A DNA stretch of 64,000 bases, from the NCBI RefSeq assembly GCF_000317515.1, contig NC_019738.1, forward strand, positions 4,986,001-5,050,000. The letters run 5' to 3'. The notes below the pieces were generated by a model, which was not told where the DNA came from, did not search any database, and worked only from the letters and a program-made list of their open reading frames with translations. The translations under genes and the position numbers were made by a program. Numbering within the stretch: the first letter of the stretch is position 1; every line of letters starts with the position of its first letter. The DNA comes from Allocoleopsis franciscana PCC 7113. GTDB lineage: Bacteria > Cyanobacteriota > Cyanobacteriia > Cyanobacteriales > Coleofasciculaceae. Positions 44,615-53,819 of the stretch are shown piece after piece.

Positions 44615-47600
44615 GTGACTCAGCAGGGAGAGGAAATCGCACTAGAACAGCTCTTCGCTGGGGGAGGGGAAACGGGTGCTATGATGCGATCGCTCGACTG
44701 GTCGCGTCACCCCTTAGGTTCCGTCGATCAATGGCCACAAAGCCTAAAGACGATGGTGCGGATTATGCTCACCTCCCGCCAACCCATGTTCGTCTGGTGG
44801 GGTGAGCAACTGATTAACCTCTACAACGACGCCTATAAATCCATTGTCGGCGGCAAACATCCCAAAGCACTGGGGCAACCAGCGTCTGAGGTGTGGCGCG
44901 AGATTTGGGATCAGGTCGGGCCTAGGGCAGAATCCGCAATGCTCAAGAATGAGGGGACTTACGACGAAGCGTTGCTGCTAATCATGGAGCGCAACGGCTA
45001 CCCAGAGGAAACCTATTACACCTTCTCATACAGTCCGGTTCCTAACGATCAGGGGGGAACAGGTGGCATCATCTGCGCCAACACGGATGATACGCAGCGG
45101 ATCATCGGCGAGCGACAGTTGTCACTCTTGCGGGAATTGGCAGCGAAGACAGCAGACGCACGAACCTTTGATGACGCCTGCACACGGAGTGCAAAATGTC
45201 TGGAAACCAATCCTTACGACTTACCCTTTGCGATGATTTATCTGGTCGATCCGGGCCAGAAGTGCGTTGTTCTGACTGGGACATCGGGCATCGATCGCAC
45301 CCACGCCGCAGTCCCTGAAACGATCGCTCTCGATTCCGATTCGCCCTGGCCTTTTGCAGAAGCAATCGCCATGCACAAGCCATGCCTGGTTGCTGATTTG
45401 GAAGCCTTGTTTGGTAACCTGCCCATGGGGGCTTGGCAGCGTCCGCCTCATCAGGCCGTCGTTGTACCGATCGCACCCTCCGGGCAAACCGGACAAGCGG
45501 GTATCTTAATTGTCGGTTTGAATCCGTTTCGACTCTTCGACGATAACTATCGCGGATTCATTGATTTGGTTGCCGCTCAGATTGCCGCCAGCATCGCCAA
45601 CGCCCAAGCTTATGAGGAAGAACGCAAACGGGCAGAAGCTTTGGCTGAACTCGATCGCGCCAAAACCATCTTCTTTAGCAACATCAGTCATGAGTTTCGC
45701 ACTCCGCTTACCTTGATGCTCGGTCCCTTGGAAGAGATGCTAGCCAATTCAGCCAGACTCTTACCCAGCGAACGCTCTCACCTCGAAACCGCTCACCGCA
45801 ACTCCCTGCGCTTGCTGAAGCTGGTGAATACGCTGTTAGATTTCTCCCGCATTGAAGCCGGACGAGTGCAGGCGGTATATGAGCCAACGGATTTGGCGAT
45901 GTTCACAGCGGATTTAGCAGGCATGTTTCGCTGTGCGATCGAACAGGCTGGAATGCGTCTTTGTGTGGAGTGCCCTCCACTCCCTGAACCCGTCTATGTA
46001 GACCGGGAAATGTGGGAAAAGATTGTTCTTAACCTACTTTCCAATGCGTTTAAGTTCACGTGGGAGGGAGAAATTACCGTTGCCTTGGGTTGGGCAAATG
46101 ACCATGTTGAGTTAGAAGTCCGAGACACCGGCACCGGAATTCCTGCCGAAGAGATGCCCCACTTGTTTGAGCGATTTCATCGGGTGGAAGGGGCAAGGGG
46201 ACGAACCTATGAAGGCTCAGGCATCGGTCTATCGTTAGTACAAGAATTAGTTAAACTGCATGGCGGTACGATTCAAGTGAGTAGTGTTGTCGATCGCGGG
46301 AGTTGCTTTACCGTCGTGATTCCCACCGGCTACGCCCACATTCCCAAAGAACGTATTAGTACACCTCGCACCCTGGCCTCAACAGCAATAGGGGCTGCAA
46401 CCTATGTGGAAGAAGCCTTGCGCTGGCTACCGGAAGGAGCCGGGGAGCCGGGAAGTAGGGGAGCCGGGGAGCCGGGAAGAGAGGTTTATCCTGTGTCCTT
46501 GAACTCTTGTGTTCCCTCTGCCCATATTCTCTTGGCTGACGATAACGCAGATATGCGTGATTATGTAAAACGCCTGTTAGTCACTCAAGGGTATGAAGTG
46601 GAAACCGTGGGGGATGGGATTGCTGCTTTAGCCAGGATTCATGAGCGAACTCCAGATCTAGTTTTGACAGATGTAATGATGCCAAGGTTAGATGGTTTGG
46701 GGTTGTTGCGATCGCTGCGGGATGACCCACGTACCCGCGAAATCCCCATCATTCTCCTGTCTGCCCGTGCTGGAGAAAAGTCTCGCATCGAAGGGCTGGA
46801 AGCTGGAGCGGATGATTATCTGATTAAACCCTTTTCAGCTCGCGAACTGCTGGCGCGGGTCGAGGCATCGCTGAAACTGGCTCAGATGCGTCAGGAAGCA
46901 GCCAGTCGGGAGGAGGTGTTACGCGCTGAGGTACAGTCTGCCAAGGATACTCTGGAAAACGTACTATCCAGAATTAGGGATCAGTTTTTAGCCTTGGATC
47001 AAGATTGGCGTTATACATACACCAATGACCGGGTTGTGGAAGTCACCGGCAAAAGCCGAGAAGAACTACTGGGTAAAAGCATTTGGGAATTATATCCCGA
47101 CACAATCGGTAGCCAGTTTCAGATTGAAGTGCAGCGTGCCGTAGCCGAGCAAATTCCTATTCAATTTGAATACTTTTACCCATCATTGAATCGGTGGTTC
47201 GAGAATCGGATCTATCCTTCAGCGGATGGGTTGTCTGTTTTTGTTGCTGATATTACTAATCGCAAACAAGCAGAGGAGGCTTTACAACAACGAGAAGCGG
47301 AATTGCAACTCATTACCGATACCGTTCCGGCTCTGATTGCCTATGTTGACCGCGATTGCCGTTATCGCTTCGCCAACCGCGCTTTTACTCGTTGGTTTGG
47401 AAAACTTGTAGAAGAAATAATCGGTCAGCGCGTGGAAGAATTTGTCGGTGAAACCGCATATCAGTATATACGCTCTGATATTGAGAAAGCCTTAACAGGA
47501 GAATCGGTCACGAGCGAACTCTGGGTGCCCTTTCGAGACGGAGGTTCCCGCTATGTTCGTCGGCAATATATTCCTGACATTGATGCCCAAGGAGAAGTCC

Positions 47601-50062
47601 GAGGGTTTTTTGCGATGATTACCGACCTTACCGACCTCAAACGAACCCAGGAAGCCTTCCGCGCTAGTGAGGAGCGGTTTAGCGTGATTGTCAATCAGGC
47701 AACCGTAGGGATTGCACAAATGGATTTGACCGCTCAGTTTGTACTAGTCAACCAAAAATATTGCGATATCGTGGGTTATCCCATGGCAGAACTGCTACAT
47801 AAGCGGAAGCAAGATATCACTCATCCGGAGGATTTGCCCTACAACATGGAGCTTTTCCATCGCTTGGTAACAAGAGGAGAGAGCTATGCGCTCGAGAAGC
47901 GCTATATTCGCAAAGATGGTTCTGAAGTTTGGGTGAGCAACTACGTGGCAGCGATTTGCGATGCATCTGGGAAACCGGAGTCTGCAATCTCTGTGGTATT
48001 GGATATCAGCGAACAAAAAGCCGCGCTGCGCGAACGCCAGCAAGCCGAAGCCGAGCGGGAACGGCTGCTCCAAGAATTAGCGATCGAACGTGCCCGATTT
48101 GAGGCGGTATTACGTCAGATGCCTGCGGGTGTGATGATTGCAGACGCGGCTTCGGGTAAATTGGTACTGACCAACGAACAAGCTAAACAAATTGTTGGTT
48201 ATGATTACGAACAATCGATCCAACTGGCAGAATATAACCAAATTGTACCTTTTGAAGGCTTTCGTTCAGACGGTCAACTTTATAACCCCGAAGACTATCC
48301 CCTGATGCGCTCGCTGCAAACCGGTGAAACTATCACTAACGAAGAAATTGAATTACAGCGGGGGGATGGTAGCCACATTGTCATGAATGCGAACTCAGCC
48401 CCAATTTTGGACAGCAAGGGACAGATTATTGCGGCGGTTGTCGTTTTTCAGGATATTACGGAGCGCAAACGAGCTGAGGAGGCTTTGCGACAAGCCCTAC
48501 TAAAACTCAATTTTCATGTCGAAAACACTCCGATGGCAGTGGTTGAGTGGGATCGGGACTTCCGGATCATACGTTGGTCGGCTGCCGCAGAACGCATCTT
48601 GGGATGGAAAGCTGAAGAAGTCATTGGCAAACAGTTAACAGAATTGCGTTTTGTCTATGAAGAGGATGCCGAAGCCGTTGCTGAAGTCTGTAGACGACTT
48701 GTATACAGTGAAGAACCCCATATTGTTGGGTACAACCGCAATTACACCAAGGATGGCGACATTGTTCACTGTGAATGGTACAACTCCAGTCTCAGGGACG
48801 AATTGGGCCGGATGACTTCGGTGTTGTCTCTTGTGCTAGATGTGACCGAACGCAAGCGAGCAGAACAAGAACGAGAGCAACTCCTGAAACGGGAACAGGC
48901 AGCCCGTGCTGAGAGCGAAGCGGCACGAAGTGCGGCGGAAACAGCCAATCGGATTAAAGATGAGTTTTTAGCTGTACTTTCTCATGAATTGCGATCGCCC
49001 CTCAACCCAATTCTCGGCTGGTCAAGATTACTGCAAACCCGAAAATTTGATGCCGCTAAAACCGCTGAAGCCCTGGCAACTATCGAACGCAATGCCAAGT
49101 TACAGGCTGAACTCATTGAAGATTTGCTCGATGTCTCCCGGATTCTACGAGGCAAGCTCAGCCTGAATATTACTTCCGTTGCTCTGACATCCACCATTCA
49201 GGCCGCGATGGAAACAGTGCGTCTAGCGGCTGAAGCCAAATCCATTCAGATGTCTACAAAACTTGAACCCCAGGTGGGCAAGGTTTCAGGGGATGCCAGC
49301 CGCTTACAGCAAGTCGTGTGGAACCTGCTCTCCAACGCGATTAAGTTTACACCCCCAGGAGGAAGGGTGGATATCCAACTAGAGCGTATTGATTCTTATG
49401 CCCAAATTGTTGTCAGTGATACAGGTAAGGGTATCCCCGTTGACTTCCTACCCCATGTGTTTGACTACTTCCGCCAAGCCGATGCCACTACCACCCGCAA
49501 GTTTGGCGGGCTGGGGTTAGGGTTGGCAATTGTCCGTCACCTAGTCGAACTGCATGGAGGAACCGTTCAGGCAGATAGCGCGGGTGAGGGGCAAGGAGCC
49601 ACTTTTACGGTGAGACTCCCTCTCCTGCTATCTCCACCCCAAAGCGATCAAGACAGCGAACAGCCTGAGCCATCTTTGGATTTGCAGGGCATAGAGATTT
49701 TAGTCGTCGATGATGATATCGATACACGGGAGTTTGTCGCCTTTCTGCTGGAACAGTATGGAGCACAGGTAACAGCCGTTGGCACAGCAGGTGAGGCACT
49801 GGCGGCTTTAAGTCAATCTGTACCCGACGTGCTATTGAGCGATATCGGGATGCCGGAGATGGATGGATATATGCTGATGCAAAAAGTGAGAACTTTACCT
49901 CCAGAGCAAGGAGGACAGATTCCGGCGATCGCTCTTACCGCCTATGCAGGAGAAATCAACTATCAGCAGGCGCTATCAGCAGGCTTCCAAAGCCATCTGT
50001 CCAAACCTGTAGAGCCAGCCGAGTTAGTTGCTCTTGTCACCAAGCTAGCTCAACGTCAGTAG
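44615..50062 (+). CDS. giant hybrid histidine kinase (two kinase cores, two receivers)
   Basis: This 1815-residue soluble protein starts at GTG 44615, with GAGGAG nine bases upstream. Order: PAS-like (about 30-165), GAF (about 170-340), HisKA with His359 (SNISHEFRTP), HATPase (to about 580; DTGTGIP, GSGIGLSL), a repeat-derived linker (about 608-622), receiver 1 with Asp686, five PAS domains (about 775-1425), a second HisKA with His1457 (LSHELRSP), a second HATPase (DTGKGIP, GGLGLGLAI), and receiver 2 with Asp1743. Both kinase cores look intact. The arrangement resembles two fused hybrid kinases and permits internal phosphorelay. The GAF lacks the cysteines of a bilin-binding domain. Its signal is unknown. 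Confidence 0.92.
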   Translation: MTQQGEEIALEQLFAGGGETGAMMRSLDWSRHPLGSVDQWPQSLKTMVRIMLTSRQPMFVWWGEQLINLYNDAYKSIVGGKHPKALGQPASEVWREIWDQVGPRAESAMLKNEGTYDEALLLIMERNGYPEETYYTFSYSPVPNDQGGTGGIICANTDDTQRIIGERQLSLLRELAAKTADARTFDDACTRSAKCLETNPYDLPFAMIYLVDPGQKCVVLTGTSGIDRTHAAVPETIALDSDSPWPFAEAIAMHKPCLVADLEALFGNLPMGAWQRPPHQAVVVPIAPSGQTGQAGILIVGLNPFRLFDDNYRGFIDLVAAQIAASIANAQAYEEERKRAEALAELDRAKTIFFSNISHEFRTPLTLMLGPLEEMLANSARLLPSERSHLETAHRNSLRLLKLVNTLLDFSRIEAGRVQAVYEPTDLAMFTADLAGMFRCAIEQAGMRLCVECPPLPEPVYVDREMWEKIVLNLLSNAFKFTWEGEITVALGWANDHVELEVRDTGTGIPAEEMPHLFERFHRVEGARGRTYEGSGIGLSLVQELVKLHGGTIQVSSVVDRGSCFTVVIPTGYAHIPKERISTPRTLASTAIGAATYVEEALRWLPEGAGEPGSRGAGEPGREVYPVSLNSCVPSAHILLADDNADMRDYVKRLLVTQGYEVETVGDGIAALARIHERTPDLVLTDVMMPRLDGLGLLRSLRDDPRTREIPIILLSARAGEKSRIEGLEAGADDYLIKPFSARELLARVEASLKLAQMRQEAASREEVLRAEVQSAKDTLENVLSRIRDQFLALDQDWRYTYTNDRVVEVTGKSREELLGKSIWELYPDTIGSQFQIEVQRAVAEQIPIQFEYFYPSLNRWFENRIYPSADGLSVFVADITNRKQAEEALQQREAELQLITDTVPALIAYVDRDCRYRFANRAFTRWFGKLVEEIIGQRVEEFVGETAYQYIRSDIEKALTGESVTSELWVPFRDGGSRYVRRQYIPDIDAQGEVRGFFAMITDLTDLKRTQEAFRASEERFSVIVNQATVGIAQMDLTAQFVLVNQKYCDIVGYPMAELLHKRKQDITHPEDLPYNMELFHRLVTRGESYALEKRYIRKDGSEVWVSNYVAAICDASGKPESAISVVLDISEQKAALRERQQAEAERERLLQELAIERARFEAVLRQMPAGVMIADAASGKLVLTNEQAKQIVGYDYEQSIQLAEYNQIVPFEGFRSDGQLYNPEDYPLMRSLQTGETITNEEIELQRGDGSHIVMNANSAPILDSKGQIIAAVVVFQDITERKRAEEALRQALLKLNFHVENTPMAVVEWDRDFRIIRWSAAAERILGWKAEEVIGKQLTELRFVYEEDAEAVAEVCRRLVYSEEPHIVGYNRNYTKDGDIVHCEWYNSSLRDELGRMTSVLSLVLDVTERKRAEQEREQLLKREQAARAESEAARSAAETANRIKDEFLAVLSHELRSPLNPILGWSRLLQTRKFDAAKTAEALATIERNAKLQAELIEDLLDVSRILRGKLSLNITSVALTSTIQAAMETVRLAAEAKSIQMSTKLEPQVGKVSGDASRLQQVVWNLLSNAIKFTPPGGRVDIQLERIDSYAQIVVSDTGKGIPVDFLPHVFDYFRQADATTTRKFGGLGLGLAIVRHLVELHGGTVQADSAGEGQGATFTVRLPLLLSPPQSDQDSEQPEPSLDLQGIEILVVDDDIDTREFVAFLLEQYGAQVTAVGTAGEALAALSQSVPDVLLSDIGMPEMDGYMLMQKVRTLPPEQGGQIPAIALTAYAGEINYQQALSAGFQSHLSKPVEPAELVALVTKLAQRQ
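46437..46479 (+). repeat. heptamer repeat inside the hybrid kinase gene
   Basis: Tandem GAGCCGG/GGAGCCG heptamers encode GAGEPGSRGAGEPGR in the linker between HATPase 1 and receiver 1. Since 7 is not a multiple of 3, only certain copy numbers keep the frame; here the frame is maintained. Confidence 0.85.
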
Positions 50063-50070
50063 CTTATCCG

Positions 50071-50180
50071 TCTTCAGAAGTTCTTCACTTTTAATCTTTA
50101 TCCTTTCTCTTGAACTATTCGTGATTTTCGTTGCAGCCTCAGTTCTTGGTCAGTCTTGTCCTTGTCTGAGGCTTTTTATA
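50071..50180 (+). ncRNA. candidate small RNA / duplicated non-coding element, copy 1
   Basis: A 110-bp element whose sequence recurs at 50317-50426. Shared blocks are TCTTCAGAA.TTCTTCACTTT, TTGAACTATTC, and a 3' hairpin GCCTCAG...CTGAGGC (50136-50172) followed by TTTTT. It begins 9 bases after the kinase stop, so this copy may simply be the kinase terminator region. CTTATCC stands where copy 2 has TATAAT. Confidence 0.5.
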
Positions 50181-50316
50181 CACAAGCGCAGTCATAGCAA
50201 AAGGCAGAACGCTCCAGGGCAGACCGGAGCTCTCGCGTGAGGACAGAAGGTTTATGACTGGTGTGTGGTCATTTTAGCGATTAAATCTGTCCTAACCTTT
50301 ATGGCAACAGCTATAA

Positions 50317-50426
50317 TCTTCAGAACTTCTTCACTTTCGGTTTTTATAATTCCTTATTGAACTATTCCTGTATTTATAAAGTCGCCTCAGCTCTTGGTCA
50401 GCCTTGCCATGTCTGAGGCGTTTTTG
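50317..50426 (+). ncRNA. candidate small RNA / duplicated non-coding element, copy 2
   Basis: Diverged second copy of the 50071 element. A perfect TATAAT (50312-50317) lies just upstream, so a transcript starting near 50324 and ending after the hairpin GCCTCAG/CTGAGGC (50384-50419) plus TTTTT would be about 100 nt. The two copies differ mainly in the middle, while the 5' block, TTGAACTATTC and the hairpin stem and loop are kept. No matching -35 box is evident. No open frame is shared by the two copies. Confidence 0.55.
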
Positions 50427-50442
50427 TTGATTTACTGTTTGA

Positions 50443-50534
50443 TATCATGTCCGGTTGAATACTTACACTCTGGTGGCAACAAGGCAGAGGGCAGAGGGCA
50501 GAAGGAAATGATAACTGTTTAGCCGGACATGATA
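50443..50534. repeat. inverted repeat enclosing a heptamer array
   Basis: TATCATGTCCGG (50443-50454) and CCGGACATGATA (50523-50534) are perfect 12-bp complements. Between them lies an AAGGCAGAGGGCAGAGGGCA array (50481-50505). It looks like a MITE-type palindrome into which an STRR has been inserted or expanded. Confidence 0.75.
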
Positions 50535-50707
50535 TGACCCCTAAACGCTTTCAGGATTGTGAGGTCGTTCGTTGAATGTCACAATAATCTGTATAGTAAG
50601 AAACATCTGACTCAATCTATCCTTGAGGGGTGTACCCAAAGGTTGATTAATATTCTCTACCAGCTTCCTTAAAATCTGATTGCAACCAGAGAGTGCGTTT
50701 GAAAACA

Positions 50708-50965
50708 ATGCAATTAGAGACAGGATTAATTTTTACAGACCCCAAAACCGATTTCACCTGGGAAATTTCCCATCCTTGGCTAAGTCGATGGCGGAAACAG
50801 CAAGTAGGCTGGATTTGTAAAAGGGCAGGCTTCAATCCATTACAATATCCAGTTTCTAACTGGTATGAGCATGATATCCTCAGATGTATTCAAGCCAGTG
50901 GCATCAACAGCAATCCAACATCGGGGTACTCGCTCATGGGATACACAAGGCTGATACAATCCTGA
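50708..50965 (+). CDS. small hypothetical protein
   Basis: About 85 residues from ATG 50708 (a GTG at 50693 is also in frame). It contains FTDPKTDFTWEISHPWLSRW and CKRAGFNPLQYPVSNWYEHD, rich in Trp and aromatic residues, which looks like real protein rather than chance. I do not recognise it. It ends 25 bases before cutA and may share its transcript. Confidence 0.5.
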   Translation: MQLETGLIFTDPKTDFTWEISHPWLSRWRKQQVGWICKRAGFNPLQYPVSNWYEHDILRCIQASGINSNPTSGYSLMGYTRLIQS

Positions 50966-50990
50966 AGGTTTTGGAATTGGGTGGCAACCA

Positions 50991-51332
50991 ATGGAGAGTG
51001 ATTCTGCCGCAACAGGCTATGGTGTTGTATTAGTAACCGCGTCTTCCCAGGAAGAAGGAAAAGCGATCGCGCAAGCTTTAATTGAAGCTAAACTAGCGGC
51101 TTGTGTCACTCTCATGCCTGTGCATTCCATCTATACCTGGCAAGGTCAAGTGATGGACGAACAAGAGTGGCAAATGGTGATTAAAACCGAATTAGCCCAA
51201 TTCCCACGATTAGAGAGCAAAATTCGAGAATTGCACTCTTACGAAGTCCCCGAAATGATTGCATTGCCTATTGTGGCGGGTTCTGAGCCTTATTTGCAAT
51301 GGATTTCCAGTCATGTAGCGGCTGATTCTTGA
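50991..51332 (+). CDS. cutA: CutA-family protein
   Basis: This 113-residue protein has the CutA fold signature: VVLVTASSQEEGKAIAQALIEAKLAACVTLMP, then SIYTWQGQV, EWQMVIKT and a C-terminal ELHSYEVPEMIALPI with the conserved HxYExPE pattern. CutA proteins form PII-like trimers. The historical label is divalent-cation tolerance; the true role in cyanobacteria is unclear. The final residues YLQWISSHV are typical. It overlaps no gene and has a 253-bp gap to the next. Confidence 0.94.
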   Translation: MESDSAATGYGVVLVTASSQEEGKAIAQALIEAKLAACVTLMPVHSIYTWQGQVMDEQEWQMVIKTELAQFPRLESKIRELHSYEVPEMIALPIVAGSEPYLQWISSHVAADS

Positions 51333-51585
51333 TTAGATATCGATTGGGTATAGCTTGCAACGTTGCCATTTGCCGAATATTGATAATAAATTCTTATTGT
51401 TTCTTCCCCAACTTCCCCCACATCCTGGAAAATTCCAGGACAGTCCTGAGTTTATAGGATCACAACCGAAAGAAACTTTTCAGAAGGATTCTCATCTGAG
51501 TAATAATCTTTAATCGGTCAAGACAGCATTTTTGGTAATCAACGTTTTGATCGATAGAACCCAGACCCAGGAATAAGGAACAATA

Positions 51586-52908
51586 TTGGTGAAACTACGC
51601 TGGCTCTTACCCGGCTTAATGGGCACTTTTTTGCTGTGCGCTCCCGCTCAAGCAGGTAGCTTAGAATCTTGGAACTTCAATCGCAATCTTCGTCAACTCA
51701 ACTTGACAACGGATGAGGGGGTTCAACCCAGAGTCTTTCTGATGACGAACCCAACTCGTCTGGTGATTGATCTTCCCAACATTACCCTAAAACGCTCTCA
51801 AACCAATCAACAAGCAGACCCCTTGATTAAGGAGATACGGTTAGGACAGGTTGACTCCCAAACCACCCGGATGGTGGTTGAATTAGCTCCCGGCTACACC
51901 TTAGACCCCAACAAAGTCCAGGTTCGTGCAGATTCCTCCTCGCGTTGGAGTCTTCAGTTACCGACTCCTGAGCGGCTTCCTGGGGATAACCCTGCTCAAT
52001 TTGGCTCAACGGAAGCAACTGGGCAAACCCAGCAGGTTATTGCTGTACCCCCAGCGCCTCCCACACGGTTTGCCGGAGTGGTTTCTTTAGGGAAAGAAAT
52101 GCCAGGACTTGAGCCTCAAATTAAAGCGTTGATGGCTCGCTATAGTTTTCTCCAGACGGGTATGTTTTTCCTAGATTTGGATACGGGAAACTATTTAGAT
52201 ATCAGTGGCGATCGCGTTTTTCCCGCCGCCAGCACCATCAAGTTACCCATCCTAATTGCCTTTTTCCAGGCTTTAGACGAGGGGAAAGTCAACCTGAATG
52301 AAACCCTAGTGATGCGGCGGGACTTGATGACGAACGGCTCTGGAACGATGCAGTACCAACGAGCAGGGAAGAAGTTCAGTATCCGAGAGACGGTGACCAA
52401 GATGATTACAATTAGCGATAATACCGCTACCAATATGATCATCGATCGCTTAGGCGGAAGAGCAAAACTCAATCAGCGTTTCCAGAGTTGGGGACTGAAG
52501 GATACGGTGATCCGCAATATGCTCGGTGATTTTAAAGGCACTAATACCACCAGTCCTAAAGACTTAGTGCGGTTACTAACACTGGTTGCGAATCAGAAGT
52601 TACTGGCTCCATCCAGCCGGGAGCAGGCTTTAGAAATATTACGCAATACCAAAACAAGAACGCTGCTACCTGCCGGTTTGGCTCCTGGTGCTGAGATTGC
52701 TCACAAAACTGGAGACATCGGTTTTCTGATCGGAGATGCGGGAATGATTGAGATGCCCAATGGCAAGCGCTATTTGGCGGGTATTTTTGTCAGACGCCCC
52801 TATAAAGATGTCAGGGGGCGAGATTTTATCCGTCAAGTTTCCCAAACCGTCTATAACTATCTGGATCATCAAACAGCAGGACTTCCCATGAATTCCTCAG
52901 CACGCTGA
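51586..52908 (+). CDS. secreted AMIN-domain serine hydrolase, class A beta-lactamase-like
   Basis: This 440-residue protein starts at GTG 51586, with AAGGA about nine bases upstream. A signal peptide (to about residue 23, APAQA) is followed by an AMIN domain (about 25-125) that targets peptidoglycan-associated sites. A serine hydrolase domain (about 185-425) has Ser216-Thr-Ile-Lys219, Ser277-Asp-Asn279 and Lys374-Thr-Gly. I do not see the omega-loop ExxLN of true class A beta-lactamases (the region reads GDFKGTNTTSPKDL), so deacylation of beta-lactams may be poor. A cell-wall role is more likely than resistance. Confidence 0.9.
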   Translation: MVKLRWLLPGLMGTFLLCAPAQAGSLESWNFNRNLRQLNLTTDEGVQPRVFLMTNPTRLVIDLPNITLKRSQTNQQADPLIKEIRLGQVDSQTTRMVVELAPGYTLDPNKVQVRADSSSRWSLQLPTPERLPGDNPAQFGSTEATGQTQQVIAVPPAPPTRFAGVVSLGKEMPGLEPQIKALMARYSFLQTGMFFLDLDTGNYLDISGDRVFPAASTIKLPILIAFFQALDEGKVNLNETLVMRRDLMTNGSGTMQYQRAGKKFSIRETVTKMITISDNTATNMIIDRLGGRAKLNQRFQSWGLKDTVIRNMLGDFKGTNTTSPKDLVRLLTLVANQKLLAPSSREQALEILRNTKTRTLLPAGLAPGAEIAHKTGDIGFLIGDAGMIEMPNGKRYLAGIFVRRPYKDVRGRDFIRQVSQTVYNYLDHQTAGLPMNSSAR

Positions 52909-52921
52909 AACGATTACTGCA

Positions 52922-52949
52922 AGTAGGGTGCGCCAGAATGTACCCTACT
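52922..52949. terminator. palindrome after the AMIN hydrolase gene
   Basis: AGTAGGGT (52922-52929) and ACCCTACT (52942-52949) form an eight-bp stem with a 12-base loop, followed by ACTTTTC. It fits a weak terminator and also the AGTAGGG-type repeat family. Confidence 0.55.
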
Positions 52950-53470
52950 ACTTTTCTCATCAAAAATGTCAAAAGAACGTCCTACAGACAGCCTTGTACT
53001 TTGAATTTATTACGGAATATTAATAAACTAACATTCATCTAATTGACCAGTCTCAAGAGCAGAAATGGCTTTTGTGATAAGCATTTTACTCATTTGAACC
53101 ATGCCCGTTCAATCCACAACAGCTTAATATTACCCTTTAAAAGTAAACTTACGTTTCATTTGCTTCTGCTTTGAATAGGGAGTGGTAAATTAGTAATTGA
53201 AGCTGAAAGGCTTCTCTGACAGATACTACAGCGCAGTCCACATTAGATTAAAGGAGTAAAAAACGCTGTTTCAATTAAAGTCTGTCTCATCAACAAACAA
53301 CATCAACACTCAACGTAACGCTAATATTTCCTAAGTTAGTGAATGGAGAGCGATGCACTTGACGATGTTACTCAGTGCAACTCTATTTAAAATTACTTAA
53401 GAAAGGAAATCACTTAGTATTCAAGATTGAGTGTTGTTGTTGTTTTAAAGCTTAAGCATAAAATTTAAAA
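52950..53470. other. non-coding spacer between convergent genes
   Basis: No gene or strong motif is seen. It is unusually long for a region between two convergent 3' ends. Confidence 0.4.
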
Positions 53471-53493
53471 AGCGCCCCGATGGAGGAGACGCT
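53471..53493 (-). terminator. terminator of the small Cys-rich membrane protein gene
   Basis: On the minus strand AGCGTCTC and GGGGCGCT pair (two G-U pairs) around a short loop, followed by TTTTTAAATTTTA. It lies 33 bases after the stop of the gene at 53526. Confidence 0.65.
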
Positions 53494-53525
53494 TGATTAG
53501 CTATAAGTTGAATGTGGAGCAACAT

Positions 53526-53819
53526 TCACCACGTTGTACTCACTCGGCTATTGTGTGGACAATAATCAGAACAGTTAATAGCGGACTCGGTATTTGCTAC
53601 AGAAGGATGCACCGTACACTTCAGGCGGTAATCTGCGGTGAAAAACTGACACTGGCTACAAGGAATTTGATGCATCCGTTTGGCAATCGCAACGCTGTGT
53701 GTAATCGTTGACCAGATCGTTAAACCGACGAGAAGCATTAACCCCCACGTTAGGCAAAAGCATATCGGCACCAAATAAGGCTGGATGGCGTGAACCAGGG
53801 GGTATAGCAATTGAAACAT
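53526..53819 (-). CDS. small membrane protein with C-terminal Cys motifs
   Basis: About 97 residues from the ATG at 53819; an upstream in-frame ATG at 53855 adds 12 residues. A hydrophobic part (about 1-45: PYLVPICFCLTWGLMLLVGLTIW) is followed by MHQIPCSQCQFFTADYRLKCTVHP and NCSDYCP. The CxxC plus C...C pattern suggests metal or Fe-S binding on the membrane face. I have seen near-identical short proteins in other cyanobacteria, but they have no named function. Confidence 0.75.
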   Translation of the reverse strand: MFQLLYPLVHAIQPYLVPICFCLTWGLMLLVGLTIWSTITHSVAIAKRMHQIPCSQCQFFTADYRLKCTVHPSVANTESAINCSDYCPHNSRVSTTW

